A DNA stretch of 64,000 bases from Gnetum montanum (taxonomy: Eukaryota; Streptophyta; Gnetopsida; Gnetales; Gnetaceae): NCBI GenBank assembly GCA_015680685.1, contig MNCI01004792.1:931359-995358 (forward strand). Reading direction: 5' to 3'. The number at the start of each line of letters is the position of its first letter. The first letter of the stretch is position 1. The notes under the pieces were generated by a model. It ran no database searches, had not been told where the DNA came from, and saw nothing but the letters and a program-made list of their open reading frames with translations. Of the stretch, positions 45,383-57,553 are shown piece by piece. A program made the translations under genes and the position numbers.

Positions 45383-46184
45383 CATTCCTATTACAAAAGA
45401 CATCCTAGTGGATGAAAAATCCATCCATGCTATGATATTGGCTCTCACATTGTAGGAATTGAGTTTAATGCCCTTCATGTTCCATGATGAGGTGATCAAG
45501 GTTGACCCTAAGAAGGATTAGGTCATTATTGCATCAATGTTTATCACAATCTACATTGGGCAATGTAACATCTGCAGGGTACATGTCGATGGTGGGATGA
45601 CAACTAACATCATCCCATACATCATCCTTGATAAGTTGTGTCTTGCCAACCAAATTAAACCCACAAAGACAATGTCCCTAAAGTCCTTCAATGGGTCATG
45701 CATTGTCATAAGGGGAATAGTCATGATAGCCTTCATGGTAGGGGAGCAATTCCCCACCACTACAGAGTTCATCGTAATCGAGAAGATGCTAGGCTTCAAC
45801 CTAATCTTGGATAGGCCTTGCCTAGCCCGACTACAGGTCATCTCCTCTTCTATTCACCAAGAAATCTACCTTCCATATGAAGGTGGTGAGGTCATTACTT
45901 ATGGTGACAATGCAGCCCCTCTAGCCATAAACAACATTGACATAGAACAAGGGTTAGAGGTGGAGTTTCCCAATGATGCATCTCTTGTGAAGGATGAGGG
46001 TGAGACATGTGAGGCAGACCAACCTAAGTAGCCAAATAAAGCCAACGACCTCCCTGAGCATGCTTTGTGGGCAGAATTACCCTTCAACATAGCTAACAAA
46101 CATCAAGGTGAGTATGGCATAATACCGTCTAGGACCTACATGTCCCCTAACCCATACCATGTTAGGAAGCAATTGTGCAACTAA
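45383..46184 (+). pseudogene. E5 aspartic protease, C-terminal linker onward
   Basis: The coding begins within PITKDILVDEKSIHAMILAL where E4 inserted. It continues in one frame: MFITIYIGQCNICRVHVDGG (active-site DGG), TTNIIPYIILDKL, FNLILDRPCLARLQVISSSI, HQEIYLPYEGGEV and NNIDIEQGLEVEF, ending TAA 46184 after HVRKQLCN. It has three internal stops and no frameshift, making it one of the better protease copies. Confidence 0.85.
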
Positions 46185-46439
46185 GGCATCTCCTTAGTTC
46201 AACATGTGCTAGGTGCCTACCTATCCATAACTTATGCATACCTTGCTTGCTTGCATCTTGTTTGCAAATTCCCATTTTTCTTGGTTGTTTGCATTTTGCA
46301 TTGTTTGCTTTATTATGCATTTTTCTTTTGTTTATGCATTTTTGGTTAGTTTATGTATTTTCTTATTTAGTTTACTCTTTATCAATTATTCTCTTATGCA
46401 TGAAAAAACATGAAAATGCATAAAAACCATAAAATTAAA

Positions 46440-46715
46440 ACTACAAAAACTATGGCATGAAAAGGCCTTAAACTAGCATTGCGACTCACCACGGCCTAAA
46501 ATTGGCAATCTCCCTTGCATCGCATGGCCTAAAAAGGCCTTAAACTAGTGTTATGGCCTACCAAGGCCTAAAACTGGCAACACTCTTCCTTACAACACAT
46601 GGCCTTGCATGGCCTTAAACTACCATTGGGGCCTAGAATGGCCTAAAACTACCAATACACAACCTGAAATGATTCTAAACTAGCATTGGGCTCGCGATGG
46701 CCTAGTAACATTATC
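46440..46715 (+). repeat. E5 tandem array a
   Basis: Eight or so units contain ATGGCCTAAAAAGGCCTTAA or TGGCCTTAAACTAGCATT alternating with AAGGCCTAAAACTGGCAA. It sits between protease and the antisense gene. Confidence 0.8.
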
Positions 46716-46950
46716 ATTGCACAATTGTAACCATTGTATAAGTCATAACTTAGCACATAAATCCATCACATTATCAACATCAAACACATAGCAAATAAAT
46801 GCAAAAGTCTACATGACATACATATTATATAGTAAAACATTAATTATGTCTCACATCAATGATAGTACATAGCATGAGCATCAACACCATGTGGAAAAAG
46901 ATGCACAAAAATACAAAAATTCCCAACAATAAGGCTATATCAGAACATAC

Positions 46951-48997
46951 TTAATTGGTGGTACTATGTGGAAGTGGAGTTCCTTCTTCACCCACTGCAT
47001 CATTGGGGCCTACAACATTGCTTAGTACCTACTACAATAATAATAAAATAATAAATCAATAAGCAAATGTACAATATGAAAACTAACATGAAAAGCATAA
47101 AAACAACACAAAAAACTAACCTAAGAGGATCCAACATTAATCATGTCTAAAGGTAAACTATCAAGGCCTTCCTCCAAGCATTGGAGGATTTTGACCTTAG
47201 ATAGCCACATCCAGTCCTCTTGGCTAAAGTCAATCCCCACAAGGGTCTTACCTTTTTCCACAATGGTACATGTAGGTTGCTCTATGGAAAACATAGTAGA
47301 TGAAGCCTCTCCTAAGGATGTGGCAATCTACCTCTCCAAAGATCCACTCACCACGATATGACAAGCGAACAACTCATAGGATCGTCTCTTGCCTGTTGCC
47401 TCAAGGAACATCTCAAGGTAGTGGCATTTGACAAATTCCTGCTTGTACCACTTAAGGTATGCATCTTGCTTGCACTTGTAGTGGTGTTACCTTAGTGCTA
47501 TAGTTTTTCCAATCCTAGTTCTTTTGGGTGAGTAGATCCATTTGCAACCGCTACTCAATAATATCTTAGCTAGCCTCATTCTTACCCTGAATGGCTAACC
47601 AGTACCTATCATAGTCTATCTCTACAACCTACTAGGTATTGTTTCCCCATGATCAAACTGCAAGAAAGTCATATTGAGACAGAAGGTCCTTGATCTTTGT
47701 GTCTTGGCTTGTCACCCTCTCTTGGAGCTCATGAACATGCTTCCACAAGTGCTCATTCAAGAACCTAAAAACCTACAATGCTTTTGCATAAGAAACCATG
47801 CATTTGTTAACTACCTCATATACACGATGAGCCACCTACTCCACTTTAGGAGGAATCTCAAGGATGACATCCACTTTGGCCACCTTGCTCAAATCCCAGT
47901 AAAGCTTAGAACCTATTGGCATGTAGTAAGAAAATCAACCTTAGCAACAAATTAAGCATCAAAATAGTAGAGCAACATAAGCAAAGCAACATCATGCACA
48001 TACTGAGCTCAAGATCTACCTATTATAGGTGGTCAACCATGTCCTCCAAAATGCCTTCCATGAAGGCAAACTTGTCAGGCACGTCTACCCACAACTTCAT
48101 GCAGTAGGTAGATGTATGACCACTGTCAAGTACATCTGAGGTTGCAACACAAAAATGCACTTAGAAACAACTAAATAGCCAAAGATGCTAGAGCAAAAGA
48201 GCAACAACATATGGAAGTCTAAGGCACTTACCTAGTAAACCTTTAGGTGTGAGAGTAGGAAGGTCAACGAGCTACATGCTATCAGAAAGATGGTTAAAAT
48301 CACCCCCATTAGGATGGAATAGCCCCTCCCCCTCAAATTTTTGGAGGGTCTCTGTGGCCTCATGTAGCTCCTCCCTATGCTTTTTTCCCTCCTCAACTTG
48401 AGGAGGTGCCTCCTCTACCACTACTTCCACCACTACTCCAGCAACCCTTTCTCCTAATTTTGAAAATTTACAAATATAACATAATAGCACATGTTAATAT
48501 ACATTAGTGCATTAATATAATGTAGCAAAAAACATAAAAATATAAACATAAAAAATACAAAACATAAAAAACAAATGCATCTAATAAAGTACATATACTA
48601 ACCTACAACATTTGTGCATAAGCTAGGAAGCTTGAGGTGGATTTTCTTGCCACTTGTCTTTCTAACCTCAAGAGTGTCCTCTTTTGTGGGGCATGGTCTC
48701 TTGATCTTCACCTTGAATGGTTTGACTATCTCTGCAATATAAAAATTAGCCTTGTTCACATCCCTAGTGCCAATTGGGGGTCCCTCACCCTTGCTGTCAC
48801 ACAAATAGTGTGACCACCCCAAGAGGCCTTTGGTTATTACTAAATATGACTCATCAATCCCCTCTGGGGTGTCCTGTGCATGAGTGGTCATGAACATATG
48901 TCAACCCAAGGCTTCAATAACTACTCATAGTCCCACATGATCCATCGTCCACTATCACGTACCACTAGAAGCTCCGTGAAACTTCATAGATACCCTA
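46951..48997 (-). pseudogene. Antisense gene in E5, 3' half (exons 4-8)
   Basis: Minus-strand exons: 4 (3' part), about 48603-48997; 5, 48304-48453 (150 nt, GERVAGVVVEVVVEEAPPQV); 6, about 48019-48135 (VDVPDKFAFMEGILEDMVDH); 7, 47121-47912 (792; donor GTTAGT); 8, 46951-47028 (78, ending TAA). Exon 4 reads ELLVVRDSGRWIMWD and KPWVDI, aligning with FLVVQRNGVW and KPWIF of E2. The 5' half, including the HAD-like exon, is missing: at 48998 the sequence passes into E6, and it is not found again right of E6. Stops in exons 4, 6 and 7. Confidence 0.75.
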
Positions 48998-49824
48998 TGA
49001 TGAAGTGCATTTGTTCATTTGCTATGACATTGGGTATTTGACGTCGGGGTCTTGATGCAACATTAGGTATCTGATATCAAAGGATATACTTTGACCTATA
49101 AATATAGTGTCTAGGCTCTTGATTTGGAGTCTATTTTTGGTCATTTTTTAGTCAAAGTAGTGAAGCTCTTGCAATTTATTTTTTCCAAAGTTAGAATATT
49201 TTTTGAGTGCCTGCAAAAAGAGTCTAAGTATGTATGGTTCTTTATTTGAACACTGATGTCCCTGAGTGCAGCAATGTGATAGGAATAAAATAAACTCTTT
49301 TGAAAATCCTTGCAACACTAAGAATAGATTGATATTTTCTTTTATGCACTTTACTTTCATGCTTTTTACTTTAATACATTTAATATGAGGAATTTATTTT
49401 CAATAGTTAATGAACACAAGCATGACCACTCCAAGCATACATATAGTACTTGGTAACCTAGCAACGCTTAACGTTTGGTAGCCCAACAGTGCTATATGTG
49501 TTCACGATGTGTCCAAGATAGTGGAATAGGTACTTGTGTTAGGCTAGATAGGAAGTAACTGAATTAGATTTTAAGTTACTCTACTCTTCATTCTTGTTTT
49601 AGGTGATTACATCTACAAAATATAAAATGATAAAAATCATGTGTCTCAATTGCACTTAAATCATATCCTTGAGCCTCACAAGTGTAGTTGGGAAGACAAC
49701 GAATGTTCTCAACACCCATTTTACTTCCTAGAAGGGCTAGTGTAATAGAGAACTATAGGTCCAAAAAATTTGATTGGATGGTGTATAAACACCTTAGTGA
49801 TTCGTATAGTTGGGCCACTCATCA
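48998..49824 (+). repeat. E6 5' LTR
   Basis: The left edge is where E5 coding similarity stops (TGATGAAGTGCA) and the right edge is the base before the primer site. A TATA-like CCTATAAATATAG lies near 49096. No second copy is in the window, so the edges are inferred. Confidence 0.55.
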
Positions 49825-49845
49825 TTGGCACTTTTTCTAGGGACC
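49825..49845 (+). other. E6 primer-binding site
   Basis: TTGGCACTTTTTCTAGGGAC aligns with TTGGCGCCGTTGCCGGGGAC, a primer site common in Athila/Tat elements. Most differences are C-to-T or G-to-A. Confidence 0.6.
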
Positions 49846-49985
49846 TTTTGGTTGTTTTGTGTGCTATCTAGGACCTAGTGAGAGGTATTTAAATCATTGG
49901 AATGAACCTTAGAGGCATATCACATCTTAATATTACTACAATAATATTTAGAAGCACACTATGATTTTTATTTTTCTAACTAAAA

Positions 49986-52560
49986 ATGTCTTCTTCTCAT
50001 AACAGTGATTCTCTATCCAATTCTAATAAAGCTTATTAGCGAGTGCCTCAATAATATCAAATCGTATATGCTCATCCTGATGAGTATGTACCAAATTTCA
50101 CCTTCATCTTGCACCAGGATGAATAGTTGTAGTGATGTGACATGGAGGCGAACATTGTGTTACCACCCAATTGATCTATTCCTGCAATTATCCACCAAAT
50201 GCTTATACAATATGGTCTTCTGGAACATTATGTTGAGTATGTGGTGCAAGATATTAATGCTAAGGATTATCATCCTACTAAAGCACAACATATACAAGAT
50301 CGCAACTAGAATAGTGCTTTGAATCTTCAAAAGGACAAAGATTTAACAATTCTCCATTTCTGTTATACCAACAAGCTAGTCGAGAACCCTTCTCTAGGAG
50401 TTTTCCATTCAATGAAATTCCTCTCTTTGACTTTAGTGAAGTAGGTCAAAATTAGAACTTATAGTCCACAATTCACAATCCTAGTTCTAGTAAAAATGAA
50501 TCTAATGACAAAGAAGGATCTAGAGAGGCAAGTCAAGGCAAGGATGTAGACAAAAAGCAAGATCATGATTATGGTTTGAATCACCAAAGAGGTGATAGCA
50601 GGCATCATCATGGTGTTGGTTCTCCTTCCTCTTCCCCTTTGTCATCATCATCATATTTTTCTTCTAGCTCTAATCATGACCACAAGTGGCGAGACCATGA
50701 TGGAGATGAAAAAAATGAACAAAGTGACCAATGGAACCAAAATGATCAAGGGTACCATCAAGAAAGGCAAGACCAAGGGAGTAGATGTTCAAAAGAGGCA
50801 GATCACCATGAATGAAGGGGTATTAGAGGGCATCGTAAGTGCCATGATCAAGGCCTTGATGAGCCTTTTCTTGCTACCTGAAGTATGCTTGATATCATAG
50901 AGGTAATAAGAATTCTAATAAGGCATGTGAAGGATAGCTATATCAAAAGGTTAGACATGAAAAAAATTCCTTGATTTGAAGGGGGATATAACTTTGATCT
51001 GTAGAACCATCTCCAAGCTTTTCAAGATGCATGTTCCTTGCAGAATATAGAGAATAAGTGGTAAAAACTTAAGTTCTTCCCTAGGAAACTCATCAAAAAA
51101 GTAAAGAACTAGCACTAGTCCTTAGAGCTAAAATCTATTAGACAATGGAGTACTATGCTTGAGTTGTTCAATGATAAATATCAAACATACTCTAGAGTGA
51201 CCAATATGAGAAGGAAAATCCAAGGATGAAAACAAGGAAAACATGAACCCTTTGATGCCTGATATTATTCATTGATGCACAAATATCTTGGCCATGGTTA
51301 TTCTCAACTAGAACAACTTTGCCACATTGTAGACAAGCTTCGATCAAGGACAAGAAGAACACTTTTTGTCTATGCCTAGGGGTGACTATCAAAACCAAGT
51401 GCCCATTAGATACAAAGATTAATCGAGCGAGTAGTCACAGAGAAGGGTGAACTAAGATAAAGAGAAAGTGCATAAGAGTACAAACACAATCCTTCCATTC
51501 ACAAGAGGGATGTTCAATTCTATGATAGTGACGATGAATCTGCACCTAATGAGATGGTGAATAACTAAACCTTGCCACTCCAAAAAATTCAATCTAAGAT
51601 TATGGCCAAGGTTGTTAGTTATGGAACTTCATGCATAGAAAATTTCAAGTTGTTGAAGTGTTCAAGAAACAAGGTAGTAATCATGAGCGTAGGAGGCACA
51701 AAGAAGTTAAATGTGCCTATCACAAAGGTAAGGGCAAGATTGCTATGGTAGAAGAGGTTGTGAAAAGTGAATAAAATGATGATGCTGGGTGTGACATGTG
51801 TTAATATGTACATCCTAAGGGATGTTTCCCCATAGTGTCACATCTACAAGAGTCTAGGGTGTATGTTTAAATCCATCACTAATGCAAAGGCAAACATCCA
51901 GAAGATTACCTTATCCTCAAGGTAACTTTAGGTAGTTCCATAAACAATAGTAATATTATTCAAGTGGAGCTCCACTACAACCATATGAGTAGTAGGTAGC
52001 AACCACAATCATGGGCACTAGCACCACCAAGGTAGCAATACCCTTATCGATAACCTAATCCATATGGTTACTACATTCAACAACCCCTATCTCCACATGA
52101 CTCCTCCAGTCACATCTCTACTTTCCAGCCTTTTTACCACCCTTCTGATTATTACCGAACACATTCTCCACATGAAAGAAGGGATACCACCTCTTACCCT
52201 TATTCTCCTCCTATCCCTACACATGCTCCTCCTCCACCCTCACAACTACCACCTACTCCACCTATGTAGGGTGAACTACCAGCTCAACCGCAACAACATA
52301 ATGCTAATAAGGCTATTAATCTATAATAGGTTCATCAATCAAATGGATTGAATACTCAATCAAAGAAAAGACATTTCTTTCAACCTTGTAATCCACCTAA
52401 GCCCTCACATACACCTACGGTTGACAACCCTGCTCTTACATCCTCCTCTATATCAAATCCCTTTAAGTCCTCTTCAAACCAAAATCTACCTAAGATCTAT
52501 ACTATAATGCTTACTCATTGTATCTAATTGGATCTATGTTGGAAACCTTCCCAGGAAATT
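49986..52560 (+). pseudogene. E6 gag
   Basis: Starts at ATG 49986 (MSSSHNSDSLSNSNKAY). A Ser/His-rich charged part (50576-50815) is followed by a Retrotrans_gag-like block, DMKKIP, FEGGYNFDL, HLQAFQDAC, KLKFFPRKLIKKVKN, LFNDKYQTYSRVTNMRRKIQ and LCHIVDKLR (about 50930-51360). A Pro/Tyr/Gln-rich tail ends near 52560. It has dozens of stops, so boundaries are approximate. Confidence 0.6.
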
Positions 52561-52599
52561 TGTTGATTCTAGAAGTCCTCTAATTTTTTGTAAATTGTT

Positions 52600-52990
52600 G
52601 AAAATAAATAGTGCAAAGCTCTTCTTGATTCAAGTTCTAGTGTCAATTTAATTTTTCATGAAATGTACATTGCATGGAACCTACCTCCTCTCAAGAAGAA
52701 CAACATAATATTAGAATTGGTAGACCAGTCCATCACTATTCCATTGAGATTGGTAGAAGACATTGTGACCATTGTCTATGGGTGGTCTTATCTTACTGAT
52801 TTCCTAGTAATCAAAGTGGAGAACGACAAAGGGGATTTTCCAATCATCATAGGAATGACATAGCTAAGCACTATTGATGAAAGAATAGGCATCATAGATC
52901 TTTCCCTAAAAATATCTAAAGAAAATGCATTCAAAAAGATCAAGAAGAAGAGAGTTCCATGCATCATGTACATTGATACCAGGTGCAATT
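52600..52990 (+). pseudogene. E6 aspartic protease
   Basis: KALLDSSSSVNLIFHEMYIA matches the LLDxGSSVNLLP active site of Athila-like proteases. It continues VTIVYGWSYLTDFLVIKVEN and FPIIIGMT (family form PIILGRPFL). Open from 52663 to 52863. Confidence 0.7.
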
Positions 52991-53539
52991 GTGTGCAAAA
53001 AACTTTAGGTCCTAAAGCAAGCATCTATCTTTGCATGCACGCAATGTGCACTAGAAGAAAATATTCAAAGGTATTTGTATACAGTAGCCAAAAAATAGGA
53101 GGACATCCAATGCCTAATTACTATTTCTAAAAATAGCATACTTTTCGTAGAACTGACTGAGAGCTTGACATGAGCATATGTCACAAGCATGGATGAACTC
53201 GAGTAGGTTCATCACCAACTCTTTGATGATACAAATGATGATACTCACTAGGGATAGTTGGAGATTTTTGAAACTTTTAAGCAAGAGCCCCTTGAACTGA
53301 AAATGCTACCAGTAAGAATGAAATATGTATTTTTGAAAAATGGGAAGCTAGTTATAATTAATGCAAATCTTACTCTAGAGCAAGAAAAGATGTTGAAGGT
53401 AGTTGAAAATTGGTTAATAGCTTTTACTTTGTCATATCCTAAACTCACAAGGATTGATCCTAGAATATGCTAGCATTACATTTATACTAATCCAACCACG
53501 AAGCCAAAAAGATAACCACAGAGGTGATTGAACCCCAAA

Positions 53540-54930
53540 CTGAAGTAAATCATCAAAGAGGAAATCAAGCAACTCTTGAAGGTAAGGTTCATTTATCCCA
53601 TTGCAGATAGTAAGTGGATTATTCTACTCATAATTATGCAAAAGAAAGGTGGCAAGTGGTAGGTCTACATCACTTTTAGGCTATTGAATATGGAAACATT
53701 CAAGGACCATTTTCTGTTACCATTTGTTGATTAGGTGCTTGACACAATATCTTGGCATTACTACTATAGCTTTTTAGATGGTTATAGTGGCTATAACCAA
53801 ATTTAGATTACACCAGAGGACCAAGCCAAGATAACATTCACAAGTCCCTAGGGGACTTTTTCATATCACAAGATGTCATTTGGTCTATGCAATGCTCCTA
53901 CTACATTCCAATGCCTGGTTCTTAGCATTTTTCAACAAACAATCGGTAGTGGTGTAGAAGTCTTCATGGATGACTTATCCACTTTGGATTGCCTTCAGCA
54001 AGCCCTGGATTACCTTGAGTAAGTGCTAAAATGATGTGTTGAAACTAACTTGTAGCTCAATTAGCATAAAAACAACTTAATGGTCTAGGAGGGCATTGTA
54101 TTGGGGCACAAAATATCACAAGAAGGAATTGAGGTAGACCCTAAGAAAATAAGGGTCATCCAAGAAATAATTGGCTAGCCAAAAACTATCAAAGATGTTT
54201 GATCATTCCTTGTACATATTGGCTACTACCAGCTATTCATAGAGAATTTCTCTAAGATCACAAAACTATTGGTGGAGCTGAAAAAGAAAGATGCTCCCTT
54301 TGTCTAGACCGCAGAATGTGAAAAAACATTCCAATAGCTAAAATAGAAACTTGTAGAAACTCTAATTCTACAAGCTCATAACTAGTCTAGGCCATTTCAT
54401 ATCATGAAAAATGCATCAAATTATGCCTTGGGAGTTGTGCTTACATAGTTAGATGAAATAAAACATCCATACTACATCCATTACGCTAGCAAAAACATTG
54501 TGGATGCATAATTAAACTACACCACTACAAAAAAAGAGTTGATGGTAGTGGTGTTTACTCTAGAAAATTTTAGGCATTATGTGCTTGGATATAAGGTGTT
54601 TTTGCACATGGATTATAGTGTCATCTACTTCATAATGAACAAGCCAATAATGAGCCCTTGTGTCATATGGTGGCTAGTGATCTTATAGAAATTTGATCTT
54701 ACGATGGTGGATCAAAAGGGAACTGAGAATGTGGTTGTTGATCACTTTTCTTGGTTGCAATGGGATGAAAAAGTGGAAGAAAATCCATTATCTAACATGT
54801 TTCCTAATGAACTCCTCTTTGCTAGGGCTGTAACTAAAAAATTTCCTAATGAGCCTAAATGGTATGATGGCATTCTCACCTATCTTTTCACTCAGGAGAT
54901 TCCACAAGGGTTGAATCACTAGAAGAAATA
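53540..54930 (+). pseudogene. E6 pol: reverse transcriptase and single RNase H
   Basis: Reads LKQIIKEEIKQLLKVRFIYP, then IMQKKGGKW, FRLLNMETFKDHFLLPF, SFLDGYSGYNQ, GTFSYHKMSFGLCNAPTTFQ, VFMDDLS (about 53960) and GHKISQEGIEVDPKKIRVIQ. RNase H follows: FHIMKNASNYALGVVL, TTKKELMVVVFTLENFRHYV, ENVVVDHFSWL. No second RNase H lies before integrase. About 20 stops. Confidence 0.8.
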
Positions 54931-55430
54931 GTAGTTTTTTTACCAGGTAAAACATTTCATGGAGATCAAAAGATACCTCTACAAGGCGTGAATTGATGGC
55001 TTGTTTCGTTTGGTGTGTCCCTGATGCTAATCAACTACGCATTCTTCAAGATGCTCATGAAGGTCCTTATGGAGGACACTATGCTAGGAGATGCATAGCC
55101 ATTAAAATCTTAATGGCAAGGTACTATTGGCCAATAATCTTTAGGGATGCTTACCATTATGTCTACTTTTTTGAACAATGCCAATGAGATGGTGGAATGA
55201 CTACTCAAATGGAGGAACCTCAATAATTGAGTCAACCATTAGAACCCTTCAACATTTAAGACATTGATTTCATGGGTCCCATCATGCCCATGTCAAATGG
55301 AAAGGCATACATCATAGCCATTGTTAACTATTGTATGAAATGGGTAGAAGTAGTAACCATCATCGACTATAAATGTTCTATTGCTACTTAGTTTGTAGAA
55401 AAAAATGTTGTAAAAATGAACAAAAAACAT
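54931..55430 (+). pseudogene. E6 integrase, N-terminal part
   Basis: DAHEGPYGGHYARRCIAIKI then YYWPIIFRDAYHYV and FFEQCQ make up the zinc finger, with the second C broken. Then DIDFMGPIMPMSNGKAYIIA and KWVEVVTI are the core start with the first Asp. Similarity ends near 55430 before the second Asp. Confidence 0.72.
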
Positions 55431-56320
55431 TGTACGATAAACCCTTGTTGTAACCCTACCCTACAATAGACCTTCCACAATTGTCACTAGTGTCATTATC
55501 CTTGTCCCATGCAATAAAAGTTTCAAATGATTTGTTGCAAAACTGTCATGCACGCAATGACCCTAGGGCCATTTCCAAGAACCCCAAATCTCTACCTTGC
55601 ACTGCGTAAAAATCCCTCAAAATGGAAAAATTCTTTGCAGGAACCCACAACTAGTGAACCTTGCATGTGGTCCCATGGGAGCCTGTGGCTTCCCCATTGG
55701 CAAATGCACTAGCTGATGCCACAACCATGTTCTTAGCAAAGACCTTCCCATGAAATAAAACCCAGTTGCAGCCAAGGCTATCATACCCTCACATAGGAAT
55801 TCTACCACCCAAACCTTAAAAAAAAAAACAAGAAACCCTTTCCCATGTGCACACCCTCCCTACCACACGATTGTGATAGCCACAATAGTAACAACATCTG
55901 CCATGGCATGCTGCCAATGAAACCACACCCCAAACCCTCGTAGAAAATAAAATAGAGGAAAATGGCAAAAAGGAGGAAAGCATAGTTGGGATACCTAGTA
56001 GATGATAGCACCCTCCTCTCCTCTATGTGTGCCCATGCCAAGTATCCTAGTACCTATTCTTCCTCATCCACATTAGTCACTCTGGGGTGTAGGCATTCAC
56101 TTCAGCGAGTCATCTTGGTATTAATTATGCTCTTCACTGACAACACACTATACTCTAAAAATTTGTGTTTTTCAACTTTGAGAATGATAGACTTACCCAA
56201 GGTGAAACATGGACCACTTAGTAATTTACCAACCTTGGAACTATGCTCAACACTGTTTGCATAGTGTAGAGCATAGTTCGATGAGAGCATAGTTGGGTGG
56301 AAGCATACTCAACCAAACTT
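55431..56320. other. Unassigned sequence between E6 and E5
   Basis: No similarity to the other elements and no convincing protein. It contains an A10 run at 55818, and direct GCATAGTT repeats near 56260-56300 next to ACTATGCTC-type inverted copies. It may be E6 remainder, another small insertion, or filler from the event that removed E5's antisense 5' half. Confidence 0.5.
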
Positions 56321-56454
56321 GGAAAAGTTTTTACTTTTTCTACCCACCCCTAGACATAAAAAAATTTAAATTTTTTTTGGCTACCTAGTGAATGCCTAGG
56401 CCGATTTCACATTCTTATGCATTCCCAACCTTACCTAAGCTAACATTTAGTGCA

Positions 56455-56545
56455 TCTATGATCTGCTACGACCTTAAACTAGCATCCCATGATCCATTAA
56501 GACCTTAACCTAGCACTCATAACCTACAAAGGTCTAAAATTGGCA
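56455..56545 (+). repeat. E5 tandem array b, before pol
   Basis: Three units: TGCTACGACCTTAAACTAGC, CCATTAAGACCTTAACCTAG and ACAAAGGTCTAAAATTGGCA. They place E5 between antisense gene and pol. Confidence 0.7.
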
Positions 56546-56679
56546 CAAACATATTTACGCACTTCAACTTTGCATGTGCATACTTAGGAAAATTTTTATT
56601 CCATTGCTTTCCTTTGTTTTGTTCATATTGACTTCATTGGGATAGGTGCAGCTTGACATTTTTTCTAGTTTTTTTGCAA

Positions 56680-57553
56680 GGCCTTCACAAGAATACAACA
56701 TAACTGCATATGAGCATCTTCACTCACCTCTAGTCCTCACAGGGTCCCATGGTCACCTCATGTGATACACTGGTCTACAATGCATACATAAAACCCTACA
56801 ATGAATACATAAAACCCATAGAGGCACCACTAGATTGGCCAGACCATCTAGCTAAGTCTCTAGATTTGGAAGTAGGAGACATCACTGAGGATTTCCTCAT
56901 TGAAGTCCCTATAGCAACACCTAGTGGTGAGGCAAAGGCATTGAAATTAGTTCCTTGCTTGAGCCTCAACACTCCCAGAACATCACTAAAGTGCTCAACA
57001 ACAACATTAAGGCATTTGCATGGTCTTATGAAGACATCCTAGGCTTAGATCCTCATGTAGTGAAACATAACATTATCATTAATTCCAACATAAAGCTAGT
57101 AAAGAAAAAGTCATGTAATATTAGGCCTAAGGTGGTGTTGGTAGTTTGTGATGAAATCACCAAGCTCTACCAAGTTGGTTTCATCCAGGTAGTTGACTAT
57201 GTAGACTGGCTCTCCAACATCATGGTTGTACATAAGAAGAATGGAAGTATACACATTTGCAAAGACTTCCAAGACTTGAACAAGGCAACCATTAAAGACA
57301 ATTTCTTGTTTCCTAGTATTAACCAACTGGTCAATACCATGGTCAATCATACCTTGTTATCCTTCATGGATGGGTTCTTAGGCTACAACCAAATTCAGAT
57401 CAATCTAGAGCACTAGCTCAACATGACCTTATGACCCCTAGGGGTACATTATGTTACACCATGATGCCTTTTGTACTTAAGAACGTAGGAGTAATTTACC
57501 AACATGCGATGACGTACATTTTTAGTGATTACATGTTAGGCTTGCTCAATGAT
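56680..57553 (+). pseudogene. E5 pol, N-terminal fragment cut by E7
   Basis: Pre-RT region DWPDHLAKSLDLEVGDITED, a frameshift, then VLNNNIKAFAWSYEDI, VVDYVDWLSNIMVVHKKNGS, IHICKDFQDLNKATIKDNF and SFMDGFLGYNQIQIN. It breaks off in DYMLG-LND, a few residues before the catalytic YVDD, where the E7 LTR begins. Two RT aspartates are present. The rest is outside the window. Confidence 0.82.

Larger units (their letters stand above)
48998..55430 (+). mobile_element. E6: Athila-like Ty3/gypsy element, 3' truncated
   Basis: A second lineage. It has a 5' LTR, a primer-binding site of the TTGGCGCC type, gag, protease, RT, one RNase H and the start of integrase, then loses similarity near 55430. No 3' LTR is seen. 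Unlike the other elements it has only one RNase H and an RT with SFGLCNAPTTFQ and VFMDDLS, close to the Athila forms PFGLCNAPATFQ and VFMDDFSV. Very heavily mutated. Confidence 0.75.

Noticed and set aside
55986-56264. 92-codon plus-strand frame
   Set aside because: No recognisable motif, no counterpart elsewhere, and an AT-rich setting where such open frames arise by chance.
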